Positions 18,828 to 29,448 of a stretch of DNA of 60,258 bases are shown one piece after another. A program made the translations under genes and the position numbers. How positions within the stretch are numbered: position 1 is the first letter of the stretch; the number at the start of each line of letters is the position of its first letter. Source of the DNA: Rhodospirillales bacterium (GTDB lineage: Bacteria > Pseudomonadota > Alphaproteobacteria > BOG-932 > Roseiterribacteraceae); contig JAQGIE010000067.1 of assembly GCA_028291365.1 (NCBI GenBank), forward strand, positions 1 to 60,258, read 5' to 3'. Below the pieces are notes generated by a model that worked only from the letters and a program-made list of their open reading frames with translations, ran no database searches and was not told the origin of the DNA.

Positions 18828-21062
18828 TCAGCCGAAGCGGTTGGTCTTGGGGAATCCGGTCGGGGGCAGCTTGCCGGCCTGGCCGCGCTCGCCGATCCAG
18901 CCCTTCAAGTCGGTCTCGGTCCGGGTTTGCTCACCCCGTTTCCAGGTCAGGCCCTTCTTGTAGGCGAAGCACTTGGCGTCCGCGATCGACTTGGAGCCGT
19001 GCAGGATCACGCCACGGCCGCGCGGCTGTTCGGGGACTTCGTCGATTTTGAAAATCAGCAGCTTGCGGCTTTCGCCCAGCACGGCGACGTGCGTGGCGTC
19101 CGCCGGCACCGGCGCCGCGACCTTCGCCTCGTTGCCCGCGGGCACATCGAGCACCAGCTTGCCGGCGCGGGTCTGCGCGATGACGTCGTCTTCCTTGACG
19201 ATGAATCCGCGGCCGTCGTCGCCGGCGACGAGCAGGCGCGCGCCGGGCTCGTACTTCTTCATCATGACGATGTCGGCGTCGTTGCCGAGATCGATCATCA
19301 GCCGCACCGGTTCGCCGAAGCCGCGCCCGCCCGGCATCTTGTCGACGCCGAGCGAATAGAACCGGCCGTTGGTGCCGAACAGGATCAGCTTGTCGGTGGT
19401 TTCCACATGCTGTTCGAACCGCGCGCGGTCGCCGTCCTTGTATTTGATCGATGCGAAATCGGTCAGATGGCCCTTGGCAGCGCGGATCCAGCCCTTGGCC
19501 GACAGCAGCACCGACACCGGCTCGCGTTCGATGAAGCTCTCGATCGGGATGTCGGCGATTTCAGGTGCGGCTTCGATCAGGGTGCGACGCGCGCCGAGCT
19601 TGGTGTCCTTCCCGAATTTCTTGCGGATCTCGCCGACCTGCCAGCGCAGTACTTTCCAGCGCTTCTTCTCGCTGTCGAGCAACGACTGGATCTCGATCCG
19701 TTCCTTCGACAGATCGTCGTGCTCGCGCTTGATCTCGATCTCATCCAGCTTGCGCAGCTGGCGCAGCCGCATGTTGAGGATCGCTTCGGCCTGCAGGTCC
19801 GAGAGCTTGAACCGCTTCATCAGGACGACTTTGGCCTCGTCCTCTTCGCGGATGATCCGGATCACCTCGTCGAGATTGAGATAGGCGATCAGATAGCCGC
19901 CCAGAATCTCCAGCCGGCGGTCGATCTGGTCGCGACGATATGTCGACCGCCGCACCAGCACTTCGTGACGATGATCGAGGAAGGCGCGCAGCACTTCCTT
20001 CAAGTTCATCACGCGCGGCTCGAGCCCGTGATCGAGCACGTTCATGTTCAGCGAGAAGCGGACTTCGAGGTCCGACAGCCGGAACATCTGCTCCATCAAC
20101 ATGGCGGCATCGACGTTGCGCGACTTGGGCTCGAGCACGAGGCGCACATCCTCGGCCGACTCGTCGCGCACGTCTTCGAGCAGCGGCAGCTTCTTGTCCG
20201 ACAGCAGCTCGGCGATTTTCTCGACCAGGCGCGACTTCTGCACCTGGTAGGGCATTTCGGTCACGACGATCAGATAGGCGCCTTGCGGCTGCTTCTCGAC
20301 CATCCAGCGCGCGCGCAACCGCATCGAACCGCGGCCGGTGCGATAGGCTTCGCGCACCGACTCCGGCGATTCCACCAGAATGCCGCCGGTCGGGAAGTCC
20401 GGCCCCGGCACCTTGGCGACGATCGCGTCGATGTCGCAATTCGGTTCGTCGATCAGCAGTTCGAGCGCGTCGCACAGCTCGCCGACATTGTGCGGCGGAA
20501 TCGACGTCGCCATGCCGACGGCGATGCCCTGCGAGCCGTTGGCGAGCAGGTTGGGAAAGTTCGACGGCAGAACGATGGGTTCGTCGCCCTCGCCGTCATA
20601 GGTGCTGCGAAAATCGACCGCGTCTTCGTCGATCCCATCGAGCAATGCTTCGGCGACCGCCGTCAGGCGTGCTTCGGTGTATCGCATCGCGGCGGCGTTA
20701 TCGCCGTCGATATTGCCGAAATTGCCCTGCCCGTCGACGAGCGGGTAGCGCGCGGCAAAATCCTGCGCCAGGCGCACCATCGCGTCATAGACCGCGGTGT
20801 CGCCGTGCGGGTGGAACTTACCGATGACGTCGCCGACGACGCGCGCCGACTTTTTCGGCGGCGTGGTCGGGCCCAACGACAGTTGCCGCATCGCATGCAG
20901 GATGCGGCGATGCACGGGCTTCAACCCGTCGCGCACGTCGGGCAGCGAGCGCGCCATGATGGTCGACAGCGCATAGGCCAGATAGCGCTCGGACAGGATG
21001 TCGCCGAGCGATTGCTCGACGACCTCGGAGACGATGGGCGGTGGCGGGGCTTTTTTGCTCAC
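18828..21062 (-). CDS. parC: DNA topoisomerase IV subunit A
   Basis: 744 residues. Breakage-reunion subunit of topoisomerase IV, which decatenates daughter chromosomes. N-terminal motif [30 protein letters not shown], written in parts here: [14 protein letters not shown], then [17 protein letters not shown]. The catalytic Tyr lies in [11 protein letters not shown]. The quinolone-resistance region reads [10 protein letters not shown], the sensitive-type Asp being kept after a Gly. A GTG giving [14 protein letters not shown] was chosen; the frame remains open upstream into recO with no family similarity. The C-terminal beta-propeller is of the shorter ParC kind rather than GyrA. Last gene of the rpoZ-to-parC block. 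Confidence 0.95.
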   Translation of the reverse strand: MSKKAPPPPIVSEVVEQSLGDILSERYLAYALSTIMARSLPDVRDGLKPVHRRILHAMRQLSLGPTTPPKKSARVVGDVIGKFHPHGDTAVYDAMVRLAQDFAARYPLVDGQGNFGNIDGDNAAAMRYTEARLTAVAEALLDGIDEDAVDFRSTYDGEGDEPIVLPSNFPNLLANGSQGIAVGMATSIPPHNVGELCDALELLIDEPNCDIDAIVAKVPGPDFPTGGILVESPESVREAYRTGRGSMRLRARWMVEKQPQGAYLIVVTEMPYQVQKSRLVEKIAELLSDKKLPLLEDVRDESAEDVRLVLEPKSRNVDAAMLMEQMFRLSDLEVRFSLNMNVLDHGLEPRVMNLKEVLRAFLDHRHEVLVRRSTYRRDQIDRRLEILGGYLIAYLNLDEVIRIIREEDEAKVVLMKRFKLSDLQAEAILNMRLRQLRKLDEIEIKREHDDLSKERIEIQSLLDSEKKRWKVLRWQVGEIRKKFGKDTKLGARRTLIEAAPEIADIPIESFIEREPVSVLLSAKGWIRAAKGHLTDFASIKYKDGDRARFEQHVETTDKLILFGTNGRFYSLGVDKMPGGRGFGEPVRLMIDLGNDADIVMMKKYEPGARLLVAGDDGRGFIVKEDDVIAQTRAGKLVLDVPAGNEAKVAAPVPADATHVAVLGESRKLLIFKIDEVPEQPRGRGVILHGSKSIADAKCFAYKKGLTWKRGEQTRTETDLKGWIGERGQAGKLPPTGFPKTNRFG

Positions 21063-21088
21063 GGAAACTGGCTGCCGGTTTTTGGGGG

Positions 21089-21826
21089 CTACCCTGTAGC
21101 CGGATTCGCGGCGTAACGCCGATAGGACTCGATGAAGCGCTCGCGCGCGGCGGGCAGCGGGGCGTGCGTGGCCGCGAACAGCGACCGGGCGAGGAAATGG
21201 CCCGAAAGCGCCAGCCCGTCGACGATCGCGGCCGGCTCGGCCGGCCCGGTTCCGATCAGAAAGCCAGGCAACGGCAGCAGCCGGTCGCGAAACGGCGCCG
21301 CGGCCGCTTCCGAAACCGCCCGGCCCGTCCGCGGACTGACATGGGTGAGGCCCTCGCGCGCGCCGGTCGCGGCACAACGGTCGAGCTCGAGCCCGAATCC
21401 CAGCGCCGCCAGCAGGCCCAGCTCGAACGCGACATAGGAGGCGTCCCAGGCTTCACCCGGCAGCGCGGCGAGCCACGCCGAGAAGCCGTGGAATGCAGGC
21501 TCGTGTGGTTCGCGCTCGGGCATTGCGGCGGAGATGACGGCACAGGCCGACTGCAACGCCGCCAATCGCAGCGGTTCGTCGAGAATTCTGGCGGCGTGGC
21601 TTTCAACCAGTTCGAGCGTGTAGGTGCCGAGATGTTCGCTGAGGCGCGCTCGCCATTTCGCGGCGACGCGATTGCCCGGTTGCAGGACGCCGCGTCCGCG
21701 CGTCCCCGCCCCGCCCTGCACCAGCCCCGCATGCAACCCGTGCTCGCGCGTGAGCAGTCGCGCGACGACGCTGGTTTCGCCGTGGGCGCGTGCCTCGAGC
21801 ACGATGGCTTCGTCGCTCCACTCCAT
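21089..21826 (-). CDS. recO: DNA repair protein RecO
   Basis: 245 residues. Mediates RecA loading in the RecFOR pathway by annealing SSB-covered strands. Starts [19 protein letters not shown], the OB-fold N-terminus of the family, with [15 protein letters not shown] following; the helical C-terminal part includes [10 protein letters not shown] and [11 protein letters not shown]. The start ATG shares one base with the stop of the glutathione-transferase-like gene upstream (TGATG), so the two are coupled. It normally follows era directly. Confidence 0.95.
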   Translation of the reverse strand: MEWSDEAIVLEARAHGETSVVARLLTREHGLHAGLVQGGAGTRGRGVLQPGNRVAAKWRARLSEHLGTYTLELVESHAARILDEPLRLAALQSACAVISAAMPEREPHEPAFHGFSAWLAALPGEAWDASYVAFELGLLAALGFGLELDRCAATGAREGLTHVSPRTGRAVSEAAAAPFRDRLLPLPGFLIGTGPAEPAAIVDGLALSGHFLARSLFAATHAPLPAARERFIESYRRYAANPATG

Positions 21827-22458
21827 CAGAAGAGCGGTTCGACGATGCCCTCGACCTCGTAGGTCTTCTGCGTCGCCGGCCGCGCCATGACGCGATCGAG
21901 CAAGCGGCGGAGATTGGGCAGGTCGCGCGCGCGCTTCGGCATGTTGCGGGTCCAGCGCGACAGCATGAAGGCGTAGAGATCGACCGCGGTGATGCGGTCG
22001 CCGACCAGCCACTCGCGATCACGCAGCCGTTGGTCGAGCATCGCAAAGCGCGGCACCATCCGGTCGAGCGCCTTGAGCTTGAACGTCTCGCTGTCCTCAG
22101 CCGGCACGTAGCGTTCGGGATAGAACCAGCAGATCATGTCCGGCTGGATGGTATTGGTCAGCCAGGTCATCCATTTGTAGAACTCGCCGCGCAACGCGGT
22201 GCCGACCGGCGGCGCGAACCCTGCTTCGGGATGCAGGTCGCAGAGATAGGTGCAGATCGCCGCAGCTTCCCATAGCACCAGCCCGTCATGGTCCAGCGCG
22301 GGCACGCGCGCGTTGGGATTGACCACGAGATAGGCCTGGTCGCGCTGCTCTCCTTTTTCGGTATCGACGCGGCGAAGCTCGAACTCGACTCCCAGTTCGC
22401 GCAGCAGCATGTGCGGCGCCATCGCGGCCGTCGCGGGCGAAAAATAGAGCGCGTACAT
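21826..22458 (-). CDS. Glutathione S-transferase family protein
   Basis: 210 residues. Thioredoxin-like N-terminal domain (YALYFSPATAAMAPHMLLRE, NPNARVPALDHDGLVLWEAA) and helical C-terminal domain (VGDRITAVDLYAFMLSRW, the N-capping box). The cis-Pro motif NARVPAL and the glutathione gamma-glutamyl contact WEAAAI are kept. The N-terminal residue usually used for thiol activation is in YFSPATAA, so a Ser-type enzyme is likely. Substrate unknown. It sits between era and recO, an unusual insertion, and is coupled to recO by TGATG. The ATG was preferred over a TTG one codon earlier. Confidence 0.9.
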   Translation of the reverse strand: MYALYFSPATAAMAPHMLLRELGVEFELRRVDTEKGEQRDQAYLVVNPNARVPALDHDGLVLWEAAAICTYLCDLHPEAGFAPPVGTALRGEFYKWMTWLTNTIQPDMICWFYPERYVPAEDSETFKLKALDRMVPRFAMLDQRLRDREWLVGDRITAVDLYAFMLSRWTRNMPKRARDLPNLRRLLDRVMARPATQKTYEVEGIVEPLF

Positions 22459-22508
22459 CAATCCTCTCGGCGGCGGTCGTGTCGTCGCATTCGGTCAGAG
22501 GCGAAACC

Positions 22509-23426
22509 TCATCGGTCGCTGAGGCCCCACGTCTCCAGATATTCACGATCGTCGGACCAGTTCTCCCGGACCTTCACGAACAGAACCAGATGGACGGTGC
22601 GGCCGAGCAGGCGCGTGAGTTCGGCGCGTGCGGCAGCCCCGATTTCCTTGATCCGGCGACCACCTTTGCCGAGCACGATCGCCTTCTGGCTCGAACGTTC
22701 GACGGTGATCGCCTGGCTGATCTTCACGCTGCCATTTTCGAATTCTTCCCAGACCTCGGTTTCGACGGTCGAGGCATAGGGCAGCTCGTGCTCGAGCTGC
22801 AGGTAGAGTTGTTCGCGCGTGACTTCGGCCGCGAGCAGACGCTGGGGCAGATCGGAGAGCTGATCGTCGGGATAGAGCCACGGCCCCGCCGGCACCCGCG
22901 CGGCGAATTCGCGCTTGAGCTCTTCCAGCCCGTCCCCGCTGACCGACGACACCATGAAGGTCGCATCGAACGTGAACCGCTCGTTCAGCTCGGCGATGCG
23001 CGGCAGCAGCTTGGCCGGCGTCACCTTGTCGATCTGCGTCAGCACCAGCACCGCACTGCGCTTGGCCTGGGTCAGCCGCTCCAGGATCGACCAGGTGTCG
23101 CGACCGACACGTTCACGCGAGGCATCCATCAGCACCGCGACCACGTCGGCATCGCCCGCCTGGGTCCAGGCGGTGCGCACCATCGCGGTGTCGAGCTTGC
23201 GACGCGGCTCGAAGATGCCGGGCGTATCGACATAGAGGATCTGCGATGTGCCTTCGATCGCGATCCCGAGCACGCGGCTGCGCGTGGTCTGCGCCTTGGG
23301 GCTGACAATCGCGATCTTGGCGCCGACCAGCGCGTTGAGCAGCGTCGACTTGCCCGCGTTCGGGGCGCCGATCAGCGCAACATAGCCGCAATGCGTTGGC
23401 GCCACCGCAGGCGCATCCGAGTTCAT
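22509..23426 (-). CDS. era: GTPase Era
   Basis: 305 residues. Essential Ras-like GTPase that binds the 3' end of 16S rRNA and acts as a checkpoint in 30S assembly. G1 LIGAPNAGKSTLLNALVG, G2 KAQTTRSRVLGI, G3 YVDTPGIFEP, G4 TQIDKV and G5 SSVSGDG are all present; the C-terminal KH domain contains IVLGKGGRRIKEIGAAAR. The start overlaps the rnc stop by 4 bases (ATGA). The open frame runs further upstream but overlaps rnc. Confidence 0.97.
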   Translation of the reverse strand: MNSDAPAVAPTHCGYVALIGAPNAGKSTLLNALVGAKIAIVSPKAQTTRSRVLGIAIEGTSQILYVDTPGIFEPRRKLDTAMVRTAWTQAGDADVVAVLMDASRERVGRDTWSILERLTQAKRSAVLVLTQIDKVTPAKLLPRIAELNERFTFDATFMVSSVSGDGLEELKREFAARVPAGPWLYPDDQLSDLPQRLLAAEVTREQLYLQLEHELPYASTVETEVWEEFENGSVKISQAITVERSSQKAIVLGKGGRRIKEIGAAARAELTRLLGRTVHLVLFVKVRENWSDDREYLETWGLSDR

Positions 23427-24106
23427 GATCCGATCTGATCCAGCAGCTTCTGGGCCGCGAGCTTTTCCGCGGCGCGTTTCGACGGTGCGTCCGCCGTCAC
23501 CGGTTCCAGCCCTTCGACGAAGGCGCGCACGGTGAAGACCGGATCGTGATCGGGTCCCTTCTGGTGCATGACTTCGTAGAGCGGCAGTTTCTTGCCGCGC
23601 GCCTGCGCCCATTCCTGCAGGCTCGTCTTGGCGTCCTGCGGCGCCTCCGACATCGCCTCGACGAGATCGCCCCAGGCCTGCTCGACGAAACGCCGCGCAA
23701 CGGCAAGGCCGCCATCGAGATAGAGCGCGCCGATGACGGCTTCCATGGCATCGGCGAGGATGCCCGGATTGCCGCGGCCGCCCTGCTCTTCTTCGCCGGC
23801 GGAAAGTTTGAGCTCGGCGGCGATGTCCAGCCGCCCGGCGATCACGGCGAGCGTGTTCTTCTGCACCAGGACGGCGTGACGCTTGGCAATCTGGCCTTCG
23901 GGCGCGTCGGGGAATCCGTCCAGCACCATGTCGGCGACGACCAGGCCGAGCACGCGGTCGCCGAGAAATTCCAGCCGCTCATTGTCGTAGCCGGGCGTCG
24001 CGCTCTGCCGCGCGAAGCTCGAATGGGTCAGCGCGCGCTCCAGCGTCTGCGGCCGCGCGAAGCGGTGCATCAGGCGGCGCTCCAGCCCGTCGAAATCGCG
24101 GCTCAT
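23423..24106 (-). CDS. rnc: Ribonuclease III
   Basis: 227 residues. Double-strand RNA endonuclease for rRNA and mRNA processing. The catalytic signature NERLEFLGDRVLGLVVADM is intact, with the second acidic pair in ILADAMEAVIGALYLDGG; the C-terminal dsRNA-binding domain contains SLQEWAQARGKKLPLYEV and PSKRAAEKLAAQKLL. It starts one base after the lepB stop and overlaps era. Confidence 0.97.
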   Translation of the reverse strand: MSRDFDGLERRLMHRFARPQTLERALTHSSFARQSATPGYDNERLEFLGDRVLGLVVADMVLDGFPDAPEGQIAKRHAVLVQKNTLAVIAGRLDIAAELKLSAGEEEQGGRGNPGILADAMEAVIGALYLDGGLAVARRFVEQAWGDLVEAMSEAPQDAKTSLQEWAQARGKKLPLYEVMHQKGPDHDPVFTVRAFVEGLEPVTADAPSKRAAEKLAAQKLLDQIGS

Positions 24107-24107
24107 G

Positions 24108-24845
24108 TCAGTGAATCAACATCAGGAGCCGCGACCAGCGGATCGACATCGGCCACTTCCAGATCTCCCAGAAATGGGTGTCCTCATCGAGCGAGAACCA
24201 GATGATCTCGGCGCGGCCGATCAGATTCTCTTCGGGCACGAAGCCGACCTGCGGCGTGCGGCTGTCCTGGCTGTTGTCGCGATTGTCGCCCATCATGAAG
24301 TAGCTGGCGGCGGGCACGACATACTCGCCGGTATTGTCCCACTCGCCGGTATCGCCGCGACGTTCGATGACGTGATGGGTGACGCCGCCCGGCAGTGTCT
24401 CTTCATATTGTGGTTCGCTGACCGGACGGCCCCAGCTCGTCTTGGTGACATAGGGCTCGATCTCGCGCCGCTCGACCTGCTTGCCGTTGATCCAGAGACG
24501 GCCCTGCAGCATCTGCACCTTGTCGCCGGGCAAGCCGATCAGGCGCTTGATGTAGACGGTGCCGTCGACCTGGTTGCGAAAGACGATGATCTCGCCGCGT
24601 TTCGGCGTCGTGGCCAGGATGCGGCCTTTGAACAGCGGCAGGCCGAACGCGACCGTCTTGGCCGAATAGCCGTAGCTGAACTTGGTGACGAACAGATAGT
24701 CGCCGATCAGCAAGGTCGGGATCAGCGAACCCGACGGAATGTTGAACGGTTCGACCACGAAGGTGCGGATCCCGAACGCGATCAGCAGCGCATAGATCAG
24801 CGTGCGCGCTGTCTCGCCGATGCCACTGCTCTTCCGGCGGGTCAT
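24108..24845 (-). CDS. lepB: Signal peptidase I
   Basis: 245 residues. Inner-membrane serine protease that removes Sec and Tat signal peptides. One N-terminal membrane helix (residues 12-32), then the nucleophile box FNIPSGSLIPTLLIGD, with Ser40 and Leu in place of the more usual Met, and the general-base Lys in VYIKRLIGLPGD. Box E is MGDNRDNSQDSR. The ATG at MTRRKSS has a GAGAAG Shine-Dalgarno at good spacing; an ATG six codons earlier overlaps the acpS stop (ATGA) and is an alternative start. Confidence 0.96.
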   Translation of the reverse strand: MTRRKSSGIGETARTLIYALLIAFGIRTFVVEPFNIPSGSLIPTLLIGDYLFVTKFSYGYSAKTVAFGLPLFKGRILATTPKRGEIIVFRNQVDGTVYIKRLIGLPGDKVQMLQGRLWINGKQVERREIEPYVTKTSWGRPVSEPQYEETLPGGVTHHVIERRGDTGEWDNTGEYVVPAASYFMMGDNRDNSQDSRTPQVGFVPEENLIGRAEIIWFSLDEDTHFWEIWKWPMSIRWSRLLMLIH

Positions 24846-24859
24846 GGTGTCAGCTTCTC

Positions 24860-25273
24860 TCATACGGCTGGTCGCGCCTCGATGATCACCATCGCTTCCG
24901 CGATCGGTGGTTCGTCCGTCAAAGTTAAAAGGATTGCGGCGGTCATACCGGCCGGCGTGATCGCCTGCAAGCGAGCGGCGGCGCCGCCCGTGAGGTTCAA
25001 GGTCGGCTGGCCGCTCGGCAGGTTGATCACGCCCATGTCCCGCCAGAAGACGCCGCGGCGCAGCCCGGTGCCGAGCGCCTTGGCGCAAGCTTCCTTGGCG
25101 GCGAAGCGCCGCGCATAGGTGGCGGCCAGCGCCCCCGGCGCACCTGCCCGGCGTTCGGCCTTGGCACGCTCGGCCGGCGTGAAGACGCGGTCGAGGAAGC
25201 GGTCGCCGAACCGTTCGATGGTTTTCGCGATGCGGCGAATGTCGCAGAGATCCGAGCCCACCCCGATGATCAT
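24860..25273 (-). CDS. acpS: Holo-[acyl-carrier-protein] synthase
   Basis: 137 residues. Transfers 4'-phosphopantetheine from CoA to acyl carrier protein. Family motifs [15 protein letters not shown] (Mg-binding Asp) and [17 protein letters not shown] (Glu and Lys of the active site) are complete; the length matches the trimeric AcpS type. Overlaps pdxJ by 4 bases upstream and touches lepB downstream. Confidence 0.97.
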   Translation of the reverse strand: MIIGVGSDLCDIRRIAKTIERFGDRFLDRVFTPAERAKAERRAGAPGALAATYARRFAAKEACAKALGTGLRRGVFWRDMGVINLPSGQPTLNLTGGAAARLQAITPAGMTAAILLTLTDEPPIAEAMVIIEARPAV

Positions 25274-26022
25274 GCAGCAGCCTGTTCGCGTGCGGCGCGC
25301 ATCAGCGCCTTCATCTGACGCACGGAGGCGTCGAGCCCTTCGAACAAAGCGGCGCCGACGAGAAAGTGCCCGATATTCAGCTCGCGCAATTGAGGAATGG
25401 CGGCGATCGCACCGACATTGTCGTAGTTGAGGCCGTGGCCGGCATGGACCTCGAGGCCCAACGAGGCCGCCAAGCGAGCCCCTTCGATCAGCCGCGCCAG
25501 CTCAACAGCCTGCGTCTCGTCGGCTTCGGCGTACGAACCGGTATGCAGCTCGACCACCGGCGCGCCCGCCGCGACGGAAGCTTCGAGCTGGCGCGGGTCG
25601 GCGGCGACGAACATCGACACGCGAATGCCGGCATCGACCAGCTCGTGCACCAACGGCGTCAGCTGCGCGAGCTGCCCCGCGACGTCGAGCCCGCCTTCGG
25701 TGGTGCGCTCTTCGCGTCGCTCGGGCACGAGACAGACTGCATGAGGCTTCAGCGCCAGCGCGATGCGGCGCATCTCGTCGGTGGCCGCCATTTCGAAATT
25801 GAGAGGCAGCGCGACCTCGTCCTTCAGCCGGCGGATGTCGTCGTCGCGAATGTGGCGGCGGTCTTCGCGCAGATGGGCGGTGACGCCGTCGGCGCCGGCG
25901 AGCCGCGCCATGTGCGCCGCCGACACCGGATCGGGATGCGAGCCGCCGCGCGCATTGCGCAGGGTCGCAACGTGATCGACGTTGATGCCGAGACGCAAAA
26001 GATTCGAGTGGGGCTGCTTCAC
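25270..26022 (-). CDS. pdxJ: Pyridoxine 5'-phosphate synthase
   Basis: 250 residues. TIM-barrel enzyme joining 1-deoxyxylulose 5-phosphate and 3-amino-2-oxopropyl phosphate in vitamin B6 synthesis. Seen: [66 protein letters not shown] and [15 protein letters not shown]. Its start overlaps the rsh stop by 4 bases, and its stop overlaps acpS by 4. Confidence 0.97.
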   Translation of the reverse strand: MKQPHSNLLRLGINVDHVATLRNARGGSHPDPVSAAHMARLAGADGVTAHLREDRRHIRDDDIRRLKDEVALPLNFEMAATDEMRRIALALKPHAVCLVPERREERTTEGGLDVAGQLAQLTPLVHELVDAGIRVSMFVAADPRQLEASVAAGAPVVELHTGSYAEADETQAVELARLIEGARLAASLGLEVHAGHGLNYDNVGAIAAIPQLRELNIGHFLVGAALFEGLDASVRQMKALMRAAREQAAA

Positions 26023-28220
26023 TGGCCGCGCGACCGGTCGACCTGGTTGATCGCGGGCGTCGCGCGCAGCGCGGCAATGATGTTCGACAGGTGCTTCACG
26101 TCGCGCACCTGGATGTCGATCAGCATTTCCCAGAAATCGATCGAGCGGCTGGTGACCCGCAGATTGGTGATGTTGCCCTGGTTCTTGCCGATTACCGTCG
26201 ACAGGGTGCCGAGCGCGCCGGGCTCGTTGGCGATCACCACTTGCAGGCGGCCGACATGGCTGTCGCCAAGGTCGAGCTCATCGTCCCAGGAAACGTCGAG
26301 CCAGCGCTCCGGCGTCTCCTGGAAGCTTTCCAGCGTTTCGCAGTCGATCGTATGTACCGTCACGCCCTTGCCGGTCGTGATGATGCCGACGATGCGGTCG
26401 CCCGGCACCGGATGGCAGCAGCCCGCGAAATGCACCGCGACGCCGGCGATCAGGCCTTTGATCGGAAGCGGCCGGTCCTTGCTGCTGGCTTTCTTCTTGG
26501 CGCGCTCGCGCGCGATCGGAACCACCTTCTCGTCGCTGAGCAGCTTTTCGGCTTTGTCGGCCGGCGTCGTCTGCGTCTTGTGACCGGGGAAGATGGCGTT
26601 GAAGACTTCACGCGCGGTGTGGATGCCGGCGCCGACATCGGCCAGCAGGTCGTCGGCCGAATCCTGGCGGAAGATCTTCAGCACCTGCAGCAGCGCTTTT
26701 TCCGTGTACTCGTAGCCCTCGGCGCGGAACAGCTTCTGCAACATGGCGCGACCCAGCGAGACATACTCGCCGTGCTGCTGCGTGCGGATGTAGCGCCGGA
26801 TGCGCGCGCGCGCCTTGCCGGTGACGACGAAACGTTCCCAGGACGGCGCCGGGGTCTGCGACTTCGACGTCGCGATCTCGACCTGGTCCCCGTTCGACAA
26901 TGTCGAAGACAAAGGAACGATCCTGCCGTTGACCTTGGCGCCGACCGTGTGGTCGCCGACTTCGGAGTGAACGGCGTAGGCGAAATCGACCGGCGTCGAG
27001 CCGCGCGGCAGCGCGATCAGGTCGCCCTTGGGCGTGAAGCAGAAGACCTGGTCCTGGAACAGTTCGAGCTTGGTGTGCTCGAGTAATTCTTCGGGCTTCT
27101 GCGCCTGTTCGAGAATGTCGAGGAAGTCGCGCAGCCATTTATACTGACGGCCGTCGGCGCGTTCGTTCGACTTGTAAGCCCAATGCGCAGCAACGCCGAG
27201 TTCGGCGACTTCATGCATTTCGTTGGTGCGGATCTGGATCTCGATGCGCTGACGTTCGGGACCGAGCACGGTGGTGTGCAGCGACTGATAGCCGTTGGGC
27301 TTCGGCGTCGAGATGTAGTCCTTGAAGCGGCCCGGAACGACGGGATACCGGCCGTGGATGGCACCCAGCGCCTGGTAGCATTGCTCGATCGTGTCGACCA
27401 CGACGCGGAACGCCATGATGTCCGAGAGCTGCTCGAACGCGACGTTCTTCACCTGCATCTTGCGCCAGATCGAATAAGGCGACTTCTCGCGCCCCGACAC
27501 GTCGATCTCGAGCCCGTGCTCGGCGACCTTCACTTTCAGCTCGGCGAGAATGCGGCCGACCAGGTCGCCGCCTTCTTTGCGCAGATACAGCAAGCGCGCG
27601 AGGATCGAATCACGCGCGTCGGGATTGATCTCGGCGAAGGACAGGTCTTCGAGTTCGTCCTTGATCTGATGAATGCCGATACGTTCGGCGAGCGGCGCGT
27701 AGATCTCGAGCGTTTCGCGCGCGATGCGCTTTCGCTTGGCCGGGTCCTTGACGTAATGCAGCGTCCGCATGTTGTGCAGACGGTCGGCAAGCTTGACCAG
27801 CAGCACGCGGATGTCGCGCGACATGGCGAGCACGAGCTTGCGGAAATTCTCAGCCTGCTTGGCGCTTTCGGCGCGCTTGGGATCGTCGTCGGCCGCCAGC
27901 TCGATGCGCGACAGTTTGGTGACGCCGTCGACCAGCCCGGCGATCTCGCCGCCGAACAGGCGCTCGACCTCGGCCAGGGTGGCGCTGGTGTCTTCAATCG
28001 TGTCGTGGAGCAGCGCCGTGACGATCGACGCCGTGTCGAGCTTGAGCTCGGTCAGGATGCCGGCGACTTCCAGCGGATGCGAGAAATACGGGTCGCCGGA
28101 GGCGCGCGTCTGCGCGCCGTGCATTTTCATCGAATAGACGTAGGCGCGATTGAGCGCGTCCTCGTCCGCTTGCGGATCGTAGGCCTTGACCCGATCAACC
28201 AGCTCGTACTGCCGGATCAT
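26019..28220 (-). CDS. rsh: Bifunctional (p)ppGpp synthetase/hydrolase (RelA/SpoT homologue)
   Basis: 733 residues, the single long Rsh of alphaproteobacteria. HD hydrolase domain (residues about 30-180) with [12 protein letters not shown] and the metal motif [13 protein letters not shown], so hydrolysis should be active. Synthetase domain (about 230-350) with [19 protein letters not shown], in parts [15 protein letters not shown] and [14 protein letters not shown] domain at about 390-450 ([20 protein letters not shown]), a zinc-finger/helical part containing [16 protein letters not shown], and a C-terminal ACT domain. Sets growth versus stress physiology; follows rpoZ, whose product omega is part of the ppGpp response in other bacteria. 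Confidence 0.97.
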   Translation of the reverse strand: MIRQYELVDRVKAYDPQADEDALNRAYVYSMKMHGAQTRASGDPYFSHPLEVAGILTELKLDTASIVTALLHDTIEDTSATLAEVERLFGGEIAGLVDGVTKLSRIELAADDDPKRAESAKQAENFRKLVLAMSRDIRVLLVKLADRLHNMRTLHYVKDPAKRKRIARETLEIYAPLAERIGIHQIKDELEDLSFAEINPDARDSILARLLYLRKEGGDLVGRILAELKVKVAEHGLEIDVSGREKSPYSIWRKMQVKNVAFEQLSDIMAFRVVVDTIEQCYQALGAIHGRYPVVPGRFKDYISTPKPNGYQSLHTTVLGPERQRIEIQIRTNEMHEVAELGVAAHWAYKSNERADGRQYKWLRDFLDILEQAQKPEELLEHTKLELFQDQVFCFTPKGDLIALPRGSTPVDFAYAVHSEVGDHTVGAKVNGRIVPLSSTLSNGDQVEIATSKSQTPAPSWERFVVTGKARARIRRYIRTQQHGEYVSLGRAMLQKLFRAEGYEYTEKALLQVLKIFRQDSADDLLADVGAGIHTAREVFNAIFPGHKTQTTPADKAEKLLSDEKVVPIARERAKKKASSKDRPLPIKGLIAGVAVHFAGCCHPVPGDRIVGIITTGKGVTVHTIDCETLESFQETPERWLDVSWDDELDLGDSHVGRLQVVIANEPGALGTLSTVIGKNQGNITNLRVTSRSIDFWEMLIDIQVRDVKHLSNIIAALRATPAINQVDRSRGQ

Positions 28221-28260
28221 GACCTACGATCGACCACGGGATTCTGGCGTCGACGAGCGC

Positions 28261-28710
28261 CTACTTTGCGTCGTCGAAGTCGGTTTCCGTCGGCGTGTCT
28301 TCGCCGAGGTCGGTGAGATCGACTTCGTCTTCGTCGACATCGTCGTCATCCGAAGCGGCGACTTCGAGGTCTTCGCCGGTGCCCTCGATCTGCATGCCGT
28401 CGCCGGTCAGCGACTCGTGCGGACGGACCCAGCCCTGCTCGCCGTCCATCAGTTCGATGATCTCGTCTTCCTGCTCGTCGGCGAGCACGACGCGCTGGTG
28501 GCCTTTCACCAGCGTCTCGCGCAGATCTTCGAGCGCGACGGTCTCGTCCGCGATCTCGCGCAGGGCGACGACCGGGTTTTTGTCGTTGTCGCGTTCGACG
28601 CTGAGCTGGGCGCCGCCGCCAAGCTCGCGCGCACGCTGACTGGCCATCATCACCAGCTCGAAACGATTAGGTACCTTACGAACGCAGTCTTCGGCGGTGA
28701 CGCGCGCCAT
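28261..28710 (-). CDS. rpoZ: DNA-directed RNA polymerase omega subunit
   Basis: 149 residues. N-terminal omega fold: [36 protein letters not shown], and [14 protein letters not shown]. The C-terminal third is a highly acidic low-complexity tail (many Asp and Glu, for example [20 protein letters not shown]), longer than the roughly 90 residues of the Escherichia coli protein but seen in alphaproteobacteria. First gene of the rpoZ-rsh block; diverges from the uracil-DNA glycosylase gene. Confidence 0.96.
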   Translation of the reverse strand: MARVTAEDCVRKVPNRFELVMMASQRARELGGGAQLSVERDNDKNPVVALREIADETVALEDLRETLVKGHQRVVLADEQEDEIIELMDGEQGWVRPHESLTGDGMQIEGTGEDLEVAASDDDDVDEDEVDLTDLGEDTPTETDFDDAK

Positions 28711-28818
28711 TAGAAGTCCTCGGAATCCCGTTGAGAATGACCGCAGAACATAGGGTTGTGCGCCTGCGAAGGCAAGCGAGGCTTGACCCTGCGCGCCCTA
28801 CTCGGGACCCTCGGTCGC

Positions 28819-29448
28819 ATGGAATCCCCCAACGAATGCAGGCGCTGCCGCCGTCTGGTCCGCTACCGCGAGGCCAATCGTGCCCGTCATCCCGACTGGC
28901 ATAACGGCCCGGTCCAGCCCGAAGGGCCGCTGGATGCCCCGTTGCTGGTGGTCGGCCTGGCGCCGGGCCTCAAGGGCGCCAACCGGACCGGCCGACCCTT
29001 CGTCGGCGACGCCTCGGGCGATCTGGTCCAGGCCGCGCTGGCCAAACGGTCGCAGCCTGCGGTGCGCATCACCAACGCCGCCCTCTGCGCCCCGCCCCAG
29101 AATGCGCCGACCCCGGCCGAACTGGCCAAGTGCCGCCCCTTCCTCGCCACCGAGCTCGCCCGTCCGTCGGTCCGCGCCATTCTCGCCGTCGGCGGCGTCG
29201 CGCATGTACAGGTGCTGCGCGCGCTCGGGCTCAAAGTCAGCGACTATGTCTTCGCGCACGGCGCCGGCCATGCGCTGCCGGATGGCCGCATGCTGGTCGA
29301 CAGCTATCATTGCTCGCGGTTGAACGTGTCGACCGGACGAATCACCGCTTCGATGTTCGAAGCCGCGCTCGACTCGGCGCGCGCATTTTCCCGTGAAGTT
29401 TTGCACGATGGGGCGGATCCTGCTGCCGAGGAGGCCGCATGCGCGTGA
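28819..29448 (+). CDS. Uracil-DNA glycosylase, family 5 (UDGb type)
   Basis: 209 residues. Removes uracil, and in this family also other deaminated bases, from DNA. Four Cys for a 4Fe-4S cluster are Cys7, Cys10, Cys90 and Cys105 (ECRRC, ALCAPP, LAKCRP). Motif A GLAPGLKGANRTGRPFVGD and motif B HCSRLNVSTGRIT are of family 5, which lacks the polar catalytic residue of families 1 and 4. The ATG before ESPNEC was used; upstream codons lack similarity. Overlaps the acetyltransferase gene by 10 bases. Confidence 0.9.
   Translation: MESPNECRRCRRLVRYREANRARHPDWHNGPVQPEGPLDAPLLVVGLAPGLKGANRTGRPFVGDASGDLVQAALAKRSQPAVRITNAALCAPPQNAPTPAELAKCRPFLATELARPSVRAILAVGGVAHVQVLRALGLKVSDYVFAHGAGHALPDGRMLVDSYHCSRLNVSTGRITASMFEAALDSARAFSREVLHDGADPAAEEAACA

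Noticed and set aside
18927-21116. 729-codon plus-strand frame opposite parC
   Set aside because: Antisense to a certain gene, rich in His, Arg, Asp and Ala, without any family motif.
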